A DNA stretch of 64,000 nucleotides from Tubulanus polymorphus (GCF_964204645.1 NC_134032.1:15748775-15812774), one strand, 5' to 3'; numbered from the stretch's first letter, positions 1 to 11,110 are shown. Made by a program: numbers and translations. The notes: generated from the letters alone by a model not told the origin.

Positions 1-620
1 AGATCAGTCATTTAGAATTAACGGACTTTACAAGCAGGGTCTTTACAGATCAGTCATTTAGATTTAACGGACTTTACAAGCAGGGTCTCTACAGATCAGT
101 CATTTAGAATTAACGGACTTTACAAGCAGATAACATTTAACAATCACTGCAGCAAAATACAACAGAATTCAGCAGGGTCTCTACAGATCAGTCATTCTAG
201 AATTAAAGGACTTTACAAGCAGATAACATTTAACAATCACTGCAGCAAAATACAACAGAATTCAGCAGGTTCTCTACAGATCAGTCATTCTAGAATTAAA
301 GGACTTTACAAGCAGGGTCTCTACAGATCAGTCATTCTAGAATTAAAGGACTTTACAAGCAGGGTCTCTACAGATCAGTCATTCTAGAATACAACAGAAT
401 TCAGCAGGGTCTCTACAGATCAGTCATTCTAGAATACAACAGAATTCAGCAGGGTCTCTACAGATCAGTCATTCTAGAATACAACAGAATTCAGCAGGGT
501 CTCTACAGATCAGTCATTCTAGAATACAACAGAATTCAGCAGGGTCTCTACAGATCAGTCATTCTAGAATACAACAGAATTCAGCAGGGTCTCTACAGAT
601 CAGTCATTCTAGAATTAACG
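1..620. repeat. Minisatellite, 45-bp unit with longer variants
   Basis: Tandem units containing CTCTACAGATCAGTCATT. From about 350 to 605 the period is a regular 45 bp; the left part mixes units with a longer insert (taacatttaacaatcactgc). The array extends past the left edge. Confidence 0.9.
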
Positions 621-1080
621 GACTTAACAAAGAGAAAATTTCAAATTTTGACAAGTGTATGCATCACTTTCAAATCTCAATTACTGTTGACTAATCCTAA
701 ATCGTTTTATCTCAGTAAACTGTTAATTCAGTGGAATCTGTGTGTATAATAACTAGGCCTAAAACCTTGAAATTTTCTAATTGCTTATTAGGAGTTTTCA
801 AGGATTTTTGGGCATTTTGTTCAAATTCAAGTATTCATGAACTTTGAATTTGAAAACAATTCTATTTTAGAAACAGTTTTCAAGGAATCAAGGAGTCGTA
901 GGGACCCTGCTAAGGGGCAGATTCAGCGTTTTTAAAAAGGGGAGTAGAAATGAAAGCAATTTGATGGTGAAGCCGTTGCAGAGCAAGGCATGAAGCCATC
1001 CTCGACCAGGAAACTGGGGGATCTGATCAACTGGGGAACTGCATCCTCATGGATCTAAACAATAGTAAATCTTAACTTAC

Positions 1081-1290
1081 CCAACACGATCCACAGGAAC
1101 CCTGATCTCTGACCTCGCGTAAGGTCGGACAGTGCGGCCATTTTGTTCGCGCGTCGAACGCCTGCGGTAATTCGTCGATATCGTTCGATGGTTGTTTCAT
1201 TGGCAGACGGTTTTTAACGGGATCCGGTAAAACTCCACATAAACGTTTTAATTCCTGAACGGTGACGCCCGGTTTAAAATTCTTACCAGC
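1081..1290 (-). CDS. ctsb: Cathepsin B coding exon 2 (propeptide end and active-site Cys)
   Basis: 70 codons between ataacag|GCT and TGG|gtaagt. It contains [19 protein letters not shown] and the catalytic DQGSCGSCW. The frame joins exon 1 exactly (phase 0 to phase 0). Confidence 0.93.
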
Positions 1291-1635
1291 CTGTTATATA
1301 TATAAATACACATCAATATATATTAGGCAATACTGGGATCTCAGACTTTGGAACTGAGGAACTGGATTCAGAACTGTGGAACTGGGTCTAGAACTGTGGA
1401 ACTGGGTCTAGAACTGTGGATCTGAGACCTGAACTGTGGAACTGGAATTAAGACTGTGGAATTCAATGCTTAGCCTTAGGATAGAGCTGTCTAGTTTTAC
1501 CTTCCATGTAGTTTTAGCAATGTTGTTGACATAATTAATCAACTCATCAGATTCTGGTAGGTGTCCGGGAACAAATTTCAGCGGGGTAGACGACGCCAAC
1601 GCCACAACAATCGACAATAAAATTACAACGTTCAT
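1081..1635 (-). CDS. ctsb: Cathepsin B-like cysteine protease, 5' part (two coding exons; gene runs off the left edge)
   Basis: Lysosomal/secreted papain-family (C1A) protease. Seen: coding exon 1 (1635 down to 1501, 45 codons) and exon 2 (1290 down to 1081, 70 codons), both phase 0 with GT-AG borders. Exon 1 starts with a hydrophobic signal peptide ([16 protein letters not shown]) followed by a propeptide containing [10 protein letters not shown] and TTW, typical of the cathepsin B propeptide. Exon 2 carries [11 protein letters not shown], the mature N-terminal LPQAFDAR, and DQGSCGSCW with the catalytic Cys. Exon 2 ends exactly after this Trp with a GTAAGT donor. The His and Asn catalytic residues and the occluding loop must lie in exons outside the window; I found none between 1 and 1080. 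The ATG is the first codon after a splice acceptor (attgcag|ATG). The assignment to cathepsin B rather than L or K rests on the propeptide and the spacing to the Cys motif. Confidence 0.93.
1350..1460. repeat. Short tandem repeat in cathepsin B intron
   Basis: About five copies of a 20-25 bp unit around GAACTGTGGAACTGGGTCTA. The same words recur in the much larger array at 30.6-31.1 kb and in foldback repeats at 39.6-40.4 kb, in the opposite orientation. Confidence 0.75.
1501..1635 (-). CDS. ctsb: Cathepsin B coding exon 1 (signal peptide and propeptide start)
   Basis: 45 codons, ending at AAG|gtaaaa in phase 0. Residues 1-16 form the signal peptide core and the rest is propeptide with the [10 protein letters not shown] segment. 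An in-frame TTG lies upstream, but ATG at 1635-1633 is the natural start. Confidence 0.9.
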
Positions 1636-1924
1636 CTGCAATAAACCAACCGCAATAGTTTTTCAGAACGAATCAAATGAACTCGCTACCGATTCTAGCC
1701 CTACCCGCCAAGGCCCATCGGCCAAATTTTAGCAAGAGTTACAAAAACCAAACTTTTTTTGGTTTTTGATTGAAAAAGAAAGTGAAATTGATTTTATTTT
1801 CATCACACGATTTTATAAGATCGAAATCAGTTGAGCAAAAAAAACTTATCGATCGTAAATGGTTAAATATCGATCATTCATATGAAATAAGGTTCACATC
1901 CATATTAATTAAAACTGTTCTTAC

Positions 1925-1988
1925 CTCGAGCGCCGAATAAAACTGCAGCAGTCAACTTCTAAAACTGAAAGTCTTGATTGTATTTATA
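1925..1988 (-). promoter_or_regulatory. Putative cathepsin B core promoter and 5' UTR exon
   Basis: On the minus strand TATAAATA (plus coordinates 1981-1988) is followed about 25-35 bases later by the likely transcription start. A short leader exon then ends at CTCGAG|gtaaga (exon end 1925). The next acceptor is immediately before the ATG at 1635. The TATA sequence and splice donor are seen; the transcription start is inferred. Confidence 0.5.
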
Positions 1989-1999
1989 ATCTAAGTACG

Positions 2000-2985
2000 G
2001 ACATCACTTGACAGATCACATGCCAGTCATGTGACCGATCTACCGGAACACCGTCCGGTGCTGCCACCTCTCGAGAGGAGTGCCGGTGCTAAGAACGGTT
2101 GGAGAACGGACATGGAGGACTCCGCGGCTCACTCGGGGATTTCTGAGTCCCAGTTTACAAAGCTCTCTGTGAATTGACGCCAGACCTTTTCTAAAATTGA
2201 CGTAAAAATAACATTAAAAAGCCAAGCCTGAAATTAGATGGTGCATATTTCGATTTCTTCATTAATTAACCTACGTTGAACTTTTCAAAATTAAATTAAG
2301 ATTTTATTCCCGACTCTATACTAAATACCGTCCGGTGCTGCCCTCTTACTACAATTTTATTTCCGGATTAATGAAAATTTTCTCAGATTTTTATCGAATT
2401 TCTGTCTGTTTACTGTAAGTATCGCATTGTTTTATAGACCGTCGATTCCTGATCCACTGCGATCAACTCTCTGTTCCACCGTATCCACTTTTTAATTGAG
2501 TAGATTCCTCTGAAATAATTGATCGATGATGACGATTTTCCCAATTCCACTCCGTCGTCAACAGGCCTACTACTACTACTATCGTCTATAAGTAACTTCC
2601 AAATTTTCAATCGTCACCATGTTATTGTTCATTCCGTTCAGTTTTGGTGTTGTTGATATGTCTGTTTCTGCCACCCCACCCCTCCTCACTTCACCCCGCA
2701 CAGCGGTTGTCTCCACCCAATCAGTGATCTCTCTCTCTGTCACTACTACAATCTTATGGTACATCAGACACTAAGGTTCTTGGTGAACCCTTTACCTACT
2801 CAGCTGTCCACTGGTCCCTACAGATTTAGACCAAGCACAGGACATTCATTTAGTCTGCATGATCAGCAGCGTCCAGTTGCACAAAAACAAGCCCTGCCTG
2901 CAGTGAGGGCCGATCTGTGAAATTGATTTTATTGTACAATTCCTTTTTTCATGAAACTGGACCCAGTTTTCCTCCATTATTGTCC
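2000..2985. other. Intergenic region, no gene seen
   Basis: No supported exon. CCGTCCGGTGCTGCC occurs at about 2049 and 2329. Bases 2690-2800 (AGCGGTTGTCTCCACC, then CATCAGACACTAAG) belong to a dispersed repeat with relatives at about 43.35 and 43.94 kb. Confidence 0.6.
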
Positions 2986-4615
2986 ACTCTCCCCGGACCG
3001 ACGGAGGAGCCTCCATAGGCTCAGGATGATTTCAGGTTTCCTCGGGGTCCACTCTCCCCTGACGGAGTAGCCTCTACAGGCTCGGGATGATTTCAGGTTT
3101 CCTCGGGGTCCACTCTCCCCGGACGGAGGAGCCTCCACAGGCTCAGGATGATTTCAGGTTTCCTCGGGGTCCACTCTCCCCGGACGGAGGGACCTCCACA
3201 GGCTCAGGATGATTTCAGGTTTCCTCGGGGTCCACTCTCCCCGGGCGGAGGAGCCTCTACAGGCTCTGGATGATTTCAGGTTTCCTCGGGGTCCACTCTC
3301 CCCGGACGGAGGGACCTCCACAGGCTCAGAATGATTTCAGGTTTCCTCGGGGTCCACTCTCCTCGGGCGGAGGAGCCTCTACAGGCTCTGGATGATTTCA
3401 GGTTTCCTCGGGGTCCACTCTCCCCGGACGGAGGAGCCTCTACAGGCTCAGGATGATTTCAGGTTTCCTCGGGGTCCACTCTCCCCTGACGGAGTAGCCT
3501 CTACAGGCTCAGGATGATTTCAGGTTTCCTCAGGGTCCACTCTCCCCGGGCGGAGGAGCCTCTACAGGCTCAGGATGATTTCAGGTTTCCTCAGGGTCCA
3601 CTCTCCCCTGACGGAGTAGCCTCTACAGGCTCAGGATGATTTCAGGTTTCCTCAGGGTCCACTCTCCCCGGACGGAGTAGCCTCTACAGGCTCAGGATGA
3701 TTTCAGGTTTCCTCAGGGTCCACTCTCCCCGGACGGAGTAGCCTCTACAGGCTCAGGATGATTTCAGGTTTCCTCAGGGTCCACTCTCCCCTGACGGAGT
3801 AGCCTCTACAGGCTCAGGATGATTTCAGGTTTCCTCAGGGTCCACTCTCCCCGGGCGGAGGAGCCTCTACAGGCTCAGGATGATTTCAGGTTTCCTCAGG
3901 GTCCACTCTCCCCTGACGGAGTAGCCTCTACAGGCTCAGGATGATTTCAGGTTTCCTCAGGGTCCACTCTCCCCGGACGGAGTAGCCTCTACAGGCTCAG
4001 GATGATTTCAGGTTTCCTCAGGGTCCACTCTCCTCGGACGGAGTAGCCTCTACAGGCTCAGGATGATTTCAGGTTTCCTCGGGGTCCACTCGCCCCGGAC
4101 GGAGGAGCCTCTACAGGCTCAGGATGATTTCAGGTTTCCTCGGGGTCCACTCTCCCCTGACGGAGTAGCCTCTACAGGCTCAGGATGATTTCAGGTTTCC
4201 TCAGGGTCCTCTCTCCCCTGACGGAGTAGCCTCTACAGGCTCAGGATGATTTCAGGTTTCCTCAGGGTCCACTCTCCTCGGACGGAGTAGCCTCTACAGG
4301 CTCAGGATGATTTCAGGTTTCCTCGGGGTCCACTCTCCTCGGACGGAGGAGCCTCTACAGGCTCAGGATGATTTCAGGTTTCCTCAGGGTCCACTCTCCC
4401 CGGACGGAGGGGCCCCAACAGGCTCAGGATGATTTCAGGTTTCTTCAGGGTCCACTCTCCCCGGACGGAGGGGCCTCTACAGGCTCAGGATGATTTCAGG
4501 TTTCCTCAGGGTCCACTCTCCCCGGACGGAGGGGCCCCAACAGGCTCAGGATGATTTCAGGTTTCTTCAGGGTCCACTCTCCCCGGACGGAGGAGCCTCC
4601 ACAGACTCAGGATGA
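2985..4615. repeat. Minisatellite, 61-bp unit, about 27 copies
   Basis: Units contain GGTCCACTCTCCCCGGACGG followed by AGGCTCAGGATGATTTCAGG. Variation is mostly at a few positions (GGA/GTA/GGG, cctc/ccaac), giving recognisable unit types in runs. Confidence 0.95.
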
Positions 4616-5350
4616 TTCCTTCGAAGTTCAACTGAATATTTTGTCATGAAAATAAACTCAATCATTTTAATCATATTCAGTACAGTTGAAATAATGAGTA
4701 AAAATTCATGGCTTCATCTCAATTTCAATGATGATATGTTGCCGTTAAATATTTTCCTGCCCCTGTCCCACCTTTGCCCCCGCCCGCCCTCTATTGAGGA
4801 TATCCTTTTCCACTTTGTGCAGTTCATTCTCGAACTTCGGTTTCAATTTGTCTGTAAATTCTCACCGTTATTTTACAGAATTTCTTGCACGGGGATTTTA
4901 CTGCTGGATACACAGCTTGGATACCTGGCCTAACCCTGGATACCTGGATACCTGAGTTCTAGTCTCGCATTGACGATAAGTACAGAATTCTACTGCTTCA
5001 TAATTTCATTAAGGTAAGAAAACTTTCAAACTGAAATACGTGATTAAGTGTGAATGTAATTTTGATTTTTGTATCAGTTGACATTGTTAGAGATATAGAT
5101 TTGTCGGGACTCGAGGTTCTAGTGTTTTAGGGGAGTCGTAGAGCTTATCAAATCGGGTCTAAATGCTACTTGTTTATGGGGCAGGGAGGGAGAATTCTAG
5201 TATTTTATTCGGGGGTATTTAGAAAGAGGAGTTTCTAGTGTTTTATGGATGGAAGTTAGAGGAGTTTCTAGTGTGTAATGATTATTGATATTGATTTGTC
5301 AAGCGTGTGATTGATAAACAATCAATACTGTATGATATCAATACTGTATA
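4616..5350. other. Intergenic region, no gene seen
   Basis: The small open frame at 4646-4933 has no domain, signal or splice support. Around 5100-5270 the phrase 'tctagtgttttat' recurs four times as a decayed short repeat. Confidence 0.5.
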
Positions 5351-5354
5351 ATAT

Positions 5355-6150
5355 CCACATGCATTGCCCCACGCGCTGCCCCGTACATTGCCCCACGCGC
5401 TGCCCCGTACATTGCCCCACACACTGCCCCGTACATTGCCCCACGCGCTGCCCCGTACATTGCCCCACACACTGCCCCGTACATTGCCCCACGCACTGCC
5501 CCGTACATTGCCCCACACACTGCCCCGTACATTGCCCCACACACTGCCCCGTACATTGCCCCACACGCTGCCCCGTACATTGCCCCACGCACTGCCCCGT
5601 ACATTGCCCCACACACTGCCCCGTACATTGCCCCACGTGCTGCCCCATACATTGCCCCACGTGCTGCCCCATACATTGCCCCACACACTGCCCCGTACAT
5701 TGCCCCACACACTGCCCCGTACATTGCCCCACACACTGCCCCGTACATTGCCCCACACACTGCCCCGTACATTGCCCCACGCGCTGCCCCGTACATTGCC
5801 CCACGCGCTGCCCCATACATTGCCCCACGCGCTGCCCCGTACATTGCCCCACGCGCTGCCCCGTACATTGCCCCACGCGCTGCCCCGTACATTGCCCCAC
5901 ACACTGCCCCGTACATTGCCCCACACACTGCCCCGTACATTGCCCCACACGCTGCCCCGTACATTGCCCCACGCGCTGCCCCGTACATTGCCCCACGCGC
6001 TGCCCCGTACATTGCCCCACGCGCTGCCCCGTACATTGCCCCACACACTGCCCCGTACATTGCCCCACACACTGCCCCGTACATTGCCCCACGCGCTGCC
6101 CCGTACATTGCCCCACACACTGCCCCGTACATTGCCCCACACACTGCCCC
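5355..6150. repeat. Minisatellite, 24-bp unit, about 33 copies
   Basis: Unit GCCCCGTACATTGCCCCACR with a variable CGCGCT/ACACT segment. Because 24 is divisible by 3 and units lack stops, five frames stay open for about 270-310 codons (for example HCPTRCPV and VWGNVRGS repeats). These are repeat artefacts: no start context, no flanking conserved sequence, and equal openness on both strands. Confidence 0.95.
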
Positions 6151-6589
6151 TCACGATCTGCATATCAAAATTAGAAAATAGATCAATTTGTTGAAGAGGA
6201 GAAAGAAACATATTCGCCGTAAACCCAATTCACTCGGTGGTTTCTAGATCAAGAGATTCTTACTGATCAAGCAGCGAGTGATTTCTATTGTCACGAGTTT
6301 TATTTGCGTAACACCCTCTTTTAAACCTCCAAAACAGTACGTTTTATACGTACAGTAAAATAAAATGAGATTCTTACTGACTAGCGACAGCGATTTCTAT
6401 GGCCACGAGTTTAGTCCCTTTCTGTAGTGTAATATACAAAACAGTCACCTCTGAGAAAGTGTGAACAACAAACCCGACTGATTATTACAACATAGATTAG
6501 ATAATACTCATTGCTTGTTTGTTACGAGGATATATGAAACGATAGTTCACTCGCTCACTCGCTCGCTAGGAATCAGGAATTGCATCGCG

Positions 6590-7585
6590 ATGATATCTTT
6601 AGCGCGTACCGCGTTTAGTGTTATCCGGATGTGGTTACCGAACCCTTGTCGCCATCGTAAACTCATCGCGATCGTCATAGCGATCATCGTTACGTCGTTC
6701 GCGGTCGTCGTCGTTAGATTGACGACCGTCCCGCGATTCAGACATTTCGAAGACGTGAATCTACGCGATGAGATTCTGAATCTGGAATCGAGGAATCATT
6801 CCGATTCGGCGGTGATTCACTCGCGCCCCGTGGTGCCGCGTATTCTACACTTGGCGTGGTACGGTAACCCGACGATGCGGTTTCATCACTACGTCAGTTT
6901 CCTCAGCGCGTACCACATTCTGAAACCGGAGCGGATTCTATTCTGGTACGGCGTTCGACCGAGCGGCGCGTGGTGGCGCCGTCTACGCGAGAATATCACC
7001 GAATTCGACCGCGTGGTAGAGATGCGATATCGCGCGGCGCCGACAGAGATACACGGACGCGCGATCCAACGCCCGGAGCACTCCTCCGACGTCGTGCGTC
7101 TCGAAGCGATCCTAGAATACGGAGGAATTTATCTGGATCTGGACGTGATCGTTCTGCATTCGTTCGATCGTCTGCTCCGATATTCCGTCACTCTCGGACG
7201 CGAACACTGGTTCGGACTGTGTAATGGTATTCTGATCGCGCGCCCGAACGCGTTGTTTATGCGTATTTGGCGCGCCGAGTACCGCACGTTCGACTCGTGG
7301 CGTTGGGCGACTCATTCGGTGGTGTTACCTCATTACCTCGCGCGTCGTTATCCGTACCTCGTACACATCGAGGAGCGAACCCTCAACCGTCCGAACTGGA
7401 TGGAACTCGATAAGATATACGCCAACGCCCCCTGGAACTGGCGCGAGAACTACGCCGTACATCTGTGGTATCGGAAATACGGAATAGATCATGATTTCGA
7501 TTCGATTAAAAATTTGGATTCGAATCTCGGGCGTATTTTCAGATTCATCTTATACGGGGATTCCGATTTGTTCGATAGACACTAA
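6590..7585 (+). CDS. Type II membrane glycosyltransferase with DXD sugar-binding domain (single exon)
   Basis: 331 residues from the first ATG; the open frame upstream starts only with TTG. A short cytosolic N-terminus rich in R/H is followed by one hydrophobic segment (about 25-42), giving the Golgi type II layout. The lumenal domain begins at PRILHLAWYG (about 83). It has the DVVRLEAILEYGGIYLDLDV block (about 167-186) with DLD at 183-185, the metal and nucleotide-sugar binding motif of the DXD-type glycosyltransferase family (Gly_transf_sug, GT32-like; relatives include alpha-1,4-GalT and alpha-1,4-GlcNAcT). CNGILIARPN follows at 211-220. No intron is seen and the coding GC content is higher than in its flanks. 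Donor sugar and acceptor cannot be told from sequence. Confidence 0.88.
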   Translation: MISLARTAFSVIRMWLPNPCRHRKLIAIVIAIIVTSFAVVVVRLTTVPRFRHFEDVNLRDEILNLESRNHSDSAVIHSRPVVPRILHLAWYGNPTMRFHHYVSFLSAYHILKPERILFWYGVRPSGAWWRRLRENITEFDRVVEMRYRAAPTEIHGRAIQRPEHSSDVVRLEAILEYGGIYLDLDVIVLHSFDRLLRYSVTLGREHWFGLCNGILIARPNALFMRIWRAEYRTFDSWRWATHSVVLPHYLARRYPYLVHIEERTLNRPNWMELDKIYANAPWNWRENYAVHLWYRKYGIDHDFDSIKNLDSNLGRIFRFILYGDSDLFDRH

Positions 7586-7660
7586 AATATGGATTCGAAC
7601 CCGGGATGTCCTATACGGGGATTCCGATTTGTTCAATAAACACTAAAATATGGATTCGAA
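7551..7660 (+). repeat. Tandem duplication of the glycosyltransferase 3' end
   Basis: The last codons and stop (GGGGATTCCGATTTGTTC ... ACTAAAATATGGATTCGAAC) recur about 60 bp downstream. In the second copy GATAGACAC has become AATAAACAC. Confidence 0.85.
7635..7640 (+). terminator. Polyadenylation signal AATAAA for the glycosyltransferase
   Basis: Canonical AATAAA 50 bases after the stop, located inside the duplicated copy of the gene end. Use is inferred. Confidence 0.5.
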
Positions 7661-8210
7661 CCTATATGTCCTAAATGTGTAATAGAATAATAATTTAATA
7701 ATGATAATAATAATAATCTATTAAAGATAATGAAATTATCAATACAAACACAGTTTACAAGTGAGGGTGCAGTCACAGAGCCCACGGGCTGTAACAACTT
7801 TGAACCGTGCCAAGTGGTGACTGTACCCAAATTTTTAATACAAAGTTTATGAGATGTTTATTTGTAGTGTTTTGATTGTTTCAAATACAGAATTTTTGAC
7901 AGTTTGAATTCAGACGTAAATTTCCAAAATTGTTGTTGTTTTTGTGGTTTATTGCTCATTGATTTCTGACTCATGTTGAGGAGGGGAGGAGAGCGTGTTA
8001 GGGGGAGACAGGATAGGGGATTAGATTTATGGTATAGATGAAGAGGGGGGTGTTATGGTATAGATGAGGAGGGAGGGGGTTATGGTATAGATGAGGAGGG
8101 AGGGGGGGTTTAATGTCTAGTGGTGTAGGTGAGAAGGGGGTCTCCTGTCTCGGGATGTTCAAACCTCTGATTCTAGAATTAATATTCAAAATGATGATAA
8201 TTATAATTTT
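7660..8210. other. Intergenic, with short purine-rich tandem repeats
   Basis: No gene seen. Bases 8025-8110 hold three copies of a roughly 27-bp unit (GGTATAGATGAGGAGGGAGG). Confidence 0.6.
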
Positions 8211-8238
8211 GCAGGATTTAAACGAACTGATTAAACGA

Positions 8239-8394
8239 GAGTCTATTCTCCGCACAACCGAGCGGCAACAATGCCTGCACCGTCGCCGCCGGAAACAACG
8301 CATTGACCGGTTACTGCGACGACAGCAATGAAGACATCGATTTCAAGGAACGTCGGCGTTATAGGTGGCAGCACTTGCAGTTAAAACCCAGAAT
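8239..8394 (+). CDS. Possible alternative upstream exon of the TMCC gene
   Basis: Open frame ending KERRRYRWQHLQLKPR+AT before a good donor (AAT|gtaagt). The exon ends in phase 2, the same phase as the 16.76-kb exon, so splicing to 27465 would give [12 protein letters not shown]. Vertebrate TMCC1 has a comparable basic PPKMKRG at this place (from memory). Weak points: the frame has a stop at 8228-8230 and no ATG, so a further upstream exon is needed. The obvious acceptor (ttttgcag at about 8213) leads into the wrong frame, and the 5' border given here is a guess. Confidence 0.35.
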
Positions 8395-8859
8395 GTAAGT
8401 AAATCGAGCTCGGATTGAAAAATCATCTTCATTTTAGGCTGGATTTACGAAAATAAAGCATGAATCTCGTCGACTCTCTCGCCCCCTATTACTAAATGCC
8501 TGCACTAACCAATTTCGATCCATCCTTCAAAATTATTATCATTATTATTATTATTATTTATGCATTTTGTTGCAGTCAGTATTGTGCTATACTCCCCCCT
8601 TCCCCCCTCTCCCCTCTCCCCTCTCCATCTCTTTGTAATGTAAACAATATCTGTGGTGTTTTTAAGTGTCTACAATCCTCGATATTTTCATTATTTCCAG
8701 CACTCCACACGTGTTAACTCATCGTTTAATCACCGAAAATAAGTTTTATTTTGAAAAAGTTTCGTTGTTTTTCTTCCTTCTTTTCGTGATAAAATAAATT
8801 TCGCAGGAATTTTCTACTATGGATCGGTTTTAGTTTTAACCAAGTTTTTTATGAAGAAA

Positions 8860-9490
8860 ATGCCTGTGCTGGTCGTCCAGTCGGCCGGTTGACCTGTCTG
8901 TGCTGGTCGACCTGTCTGCCTGTTGACCTGCCTGTGCTGGTCGACCTGTCTGCCTGTTGACCTGCCTGTGCTGGTCAATCTGTCTGCCGGTTGACCCGTC
9001 TGTGCTGGTCGGCCTGTCTGCCGGTCGACCTGTCTGCCGGTTGAGCTGTCTGTGCTGGTCGGCTGGTTGACCTGTCTGCCGGTTGAGCTGTCTGTGCTGG
9101 TCGGCTGGTTGACCTGTCTGCCGGTTGACCTGTCTGTGCTGGTCTGCCGGTTGACCTGCCTGTGCTATCGGCTAGTTGACCTGTCTGCCGGTTGACCTGT
9201 CTGTGCTGGTCTACTGGTTGATCTGTCTGTGCTGGTCGGCTGGTTGACCTGTCTGTGCTGGTCTGCTTGTTGACCTGTCTATGCTGGTCTGCTGGTTGAC
9301 CTGTCTGTGCTGGTCTGGTGGTTGACCTGTCTGTGCTGGTCTGCTGGTTGACCTGTCTACCCGTCGACCTGTCTGTGCTGTCAGCTGGTCGACCTGTCTG
9401 TGCTGGTCGGCTGGTTGACCTGTCTGTGCTGGTCGGCTGGTTGACCTGTCTGTGCTGGTCGGCTGGTTGACCTGTCTGTGCTGGTCGTCC
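8860..9490. repeat. Minisatellite, about 25-bp unit
   Basis: Units built from GTTGACCTGTCTGTGCTGGT and CGGCTG, with a variant lacking part of the unit. About 25 copies. The reverse-strand open frame (QTGQPADQHR repeats) is an artefact. Confidence 0.9.
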
Positions 9491-9499
9491 TGCATCACT

Positions 9500-10020
9500 A
9501 CCGCTTACAGTTCTATGTGATCGTGCTTTAATTGAATCTCTTCATTATTATAATTATCAGGATGATCTTATATTTATATATATATATATATATACACTGA
9601 CAGGCCCAATACTATAATACTATCATGAGAAGGAGCAGTTTACCAGTAATCAGGTGAGACACATAATATACATATATCAAACTCACAAAAAAACAGCCTG
9701 CCTGTGTAGCCTGTAGCCTGTAATCTGTAGCCTGTTACACTCACAATGCATGGACCGTTAACATAACCCCTCCCCCCTCTTTCTCTCTTTTTTCTCTTTG
9801 ATGGTCATACTAAATGTAGTTAGTGGCATTGAATAGATGTCGACCCTTCCGTAGGTAAAGGCTAAGGACCGTTAAAACAACATACACAAATAATATTAGA
9901 TGATTTAATGAATCTCTGTTGATATTTATCGCTTGTTTATTGGTTGTTTCTCAGTAATCATTTCTGGCAATCTTTAAATGTGTTTTTTTTTTCGTTCGTT
10001 TAACTTTTCATTAATACGAC
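9500..10020. other. Non-coding stretch with a TA microsatellite
   Basis: A (TA)n run at about 9570-9594; otherwise no gene or clear repeat seen. Confidence 0.6.
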
Positions 10021-10480
10021 TCTACAGTCTGTTACACATGCTCTTCGTGCGACGTTTTGGTCCGTAATTTCGTTAATAACAGTTCATCTACCTTTATTAC
10101 TCATCAATTTGTTCAGTGAGGAATTTGCATTCAGAAATAAACAATAATTTCTACTAAAGTTGTTTTTGTTTTCATTTATCAGCGATAATTTACTTAAGAA
10201 ACTGATCCGCTCGGAAACGTTACAGTGAAGTAATCACCTGCTCATTAGCATATCAAAATACAGTAGGTGGCGCCACGTGACGGGCCATAAAAGCCGTTTT
10301 TCAGCATTACGCGAGCGTATGCTAGGTAAACTATCGCTGATAGAAGAAAACTCAAACAAATTTCTGCCAGTTCATGATTTATTTCTGAATGCAAATTCCT
10401 TACTGAATAGATTGATGCATTATATTTACAGATCAACCGATTATTAACGAAATTACAGACAGTAACAGATGACAAATATC
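10020..10480. repeat. Imperfect inverted repeat (foldback element)
   Basis: Left arm words GTAATTTCGTTAATAA (about 10061) and GAGGAATTTGCATTCAGAAA (about 10118) appear reverse-complemented and in mirrored order at about 10440-10460 and 10382-10405. The outer parts (CAGTCTGTTACACATG against ACAGACAGTAACAGATG) also match. The loop is about 230 bp. Confidence 0.7.
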
Positions 10481-10684
10481 ACGACAAATATCACTGTATA
10501 TTTTCACCTGTAAAAATGGTGTCCGTCCATTTTTTATTTTCGATGTCGACTTCAATTTGTTCTCGTAATATTTTTGAAATATTGTTTGCACGATTCATTG
10601 ATTCATTCACGTTGTGTATACGTGGTTCATAATTATTCCAATAGATGGCATTAGTGTTACCTGGGATTCGAATAGAATGTTAGA

Positions 10685-10765
10685 CCGACTCCCCCTCCCC
10701 TCTCCCTCTCTACTCCCCCTCCCCTCTCCCTCTACTCCCCCTCCCCTCTCCCTCTCTATCCACCT
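10685..10765. repeat. CT-rich tandem repeat
   Basis: Three copies of CTCCCCCTCCCCTCTCCCTC with one strand nearly all pyrimidine. Confidence 0.8.
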
Positions 10766-10879
10766 GAAATCATTCTCGTGACAGCTTATAGTTTAGAGCT
10801 TTTTTCATACATGTCTCGCCCACCTCCCCTCCCCCCAGTTGTGGTTCCTCAAATTTAGAATGAAAGCTTATTGATAACC

Positions 10880-11110
10880 CCCAGCCCCTGTAGCGGGTAT
10901 CCCCTCTTCGTAGCAGGTATCCCCGAGCCTTTGTAGCAGGGATTCCCCACCATGTAGCAGGTATCCCCGAGCCTCTGTAGCAGGGATTCCCCACCATGTA
11001 GCAGGTATCCCCGAGCCTCTGTAGCAGGGATTCCCCACCATGTAGCAGGTATCCCCTGAGCCTCTGTAGCAGGGATTCCCCACCATGTAGCAGGTATCCC
11101 CTCTACGTAG
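10880..11110. repeat. Minisatellite, about 44-45 bp unit, five copies
   Basis: Unit contains TAGCAGGTATCCCCGAGCCT and AGCAGGGATTCCCCACCATG. Reverse-strand open frames across it are artefacts. Confidence 0.9.

Noticed and set aside
1-620. CRISPR-like array of regular repeats
   Set aside because: Units are contiguous minisatellite copies without unique spacers, and the context is an animal genome.
5282-6211. Five overlapping open frames of about 270-310 codons on both strands
   Set aside because: All come from one 24-bp repeat that lacks stops; there is no flanking coding sequence.
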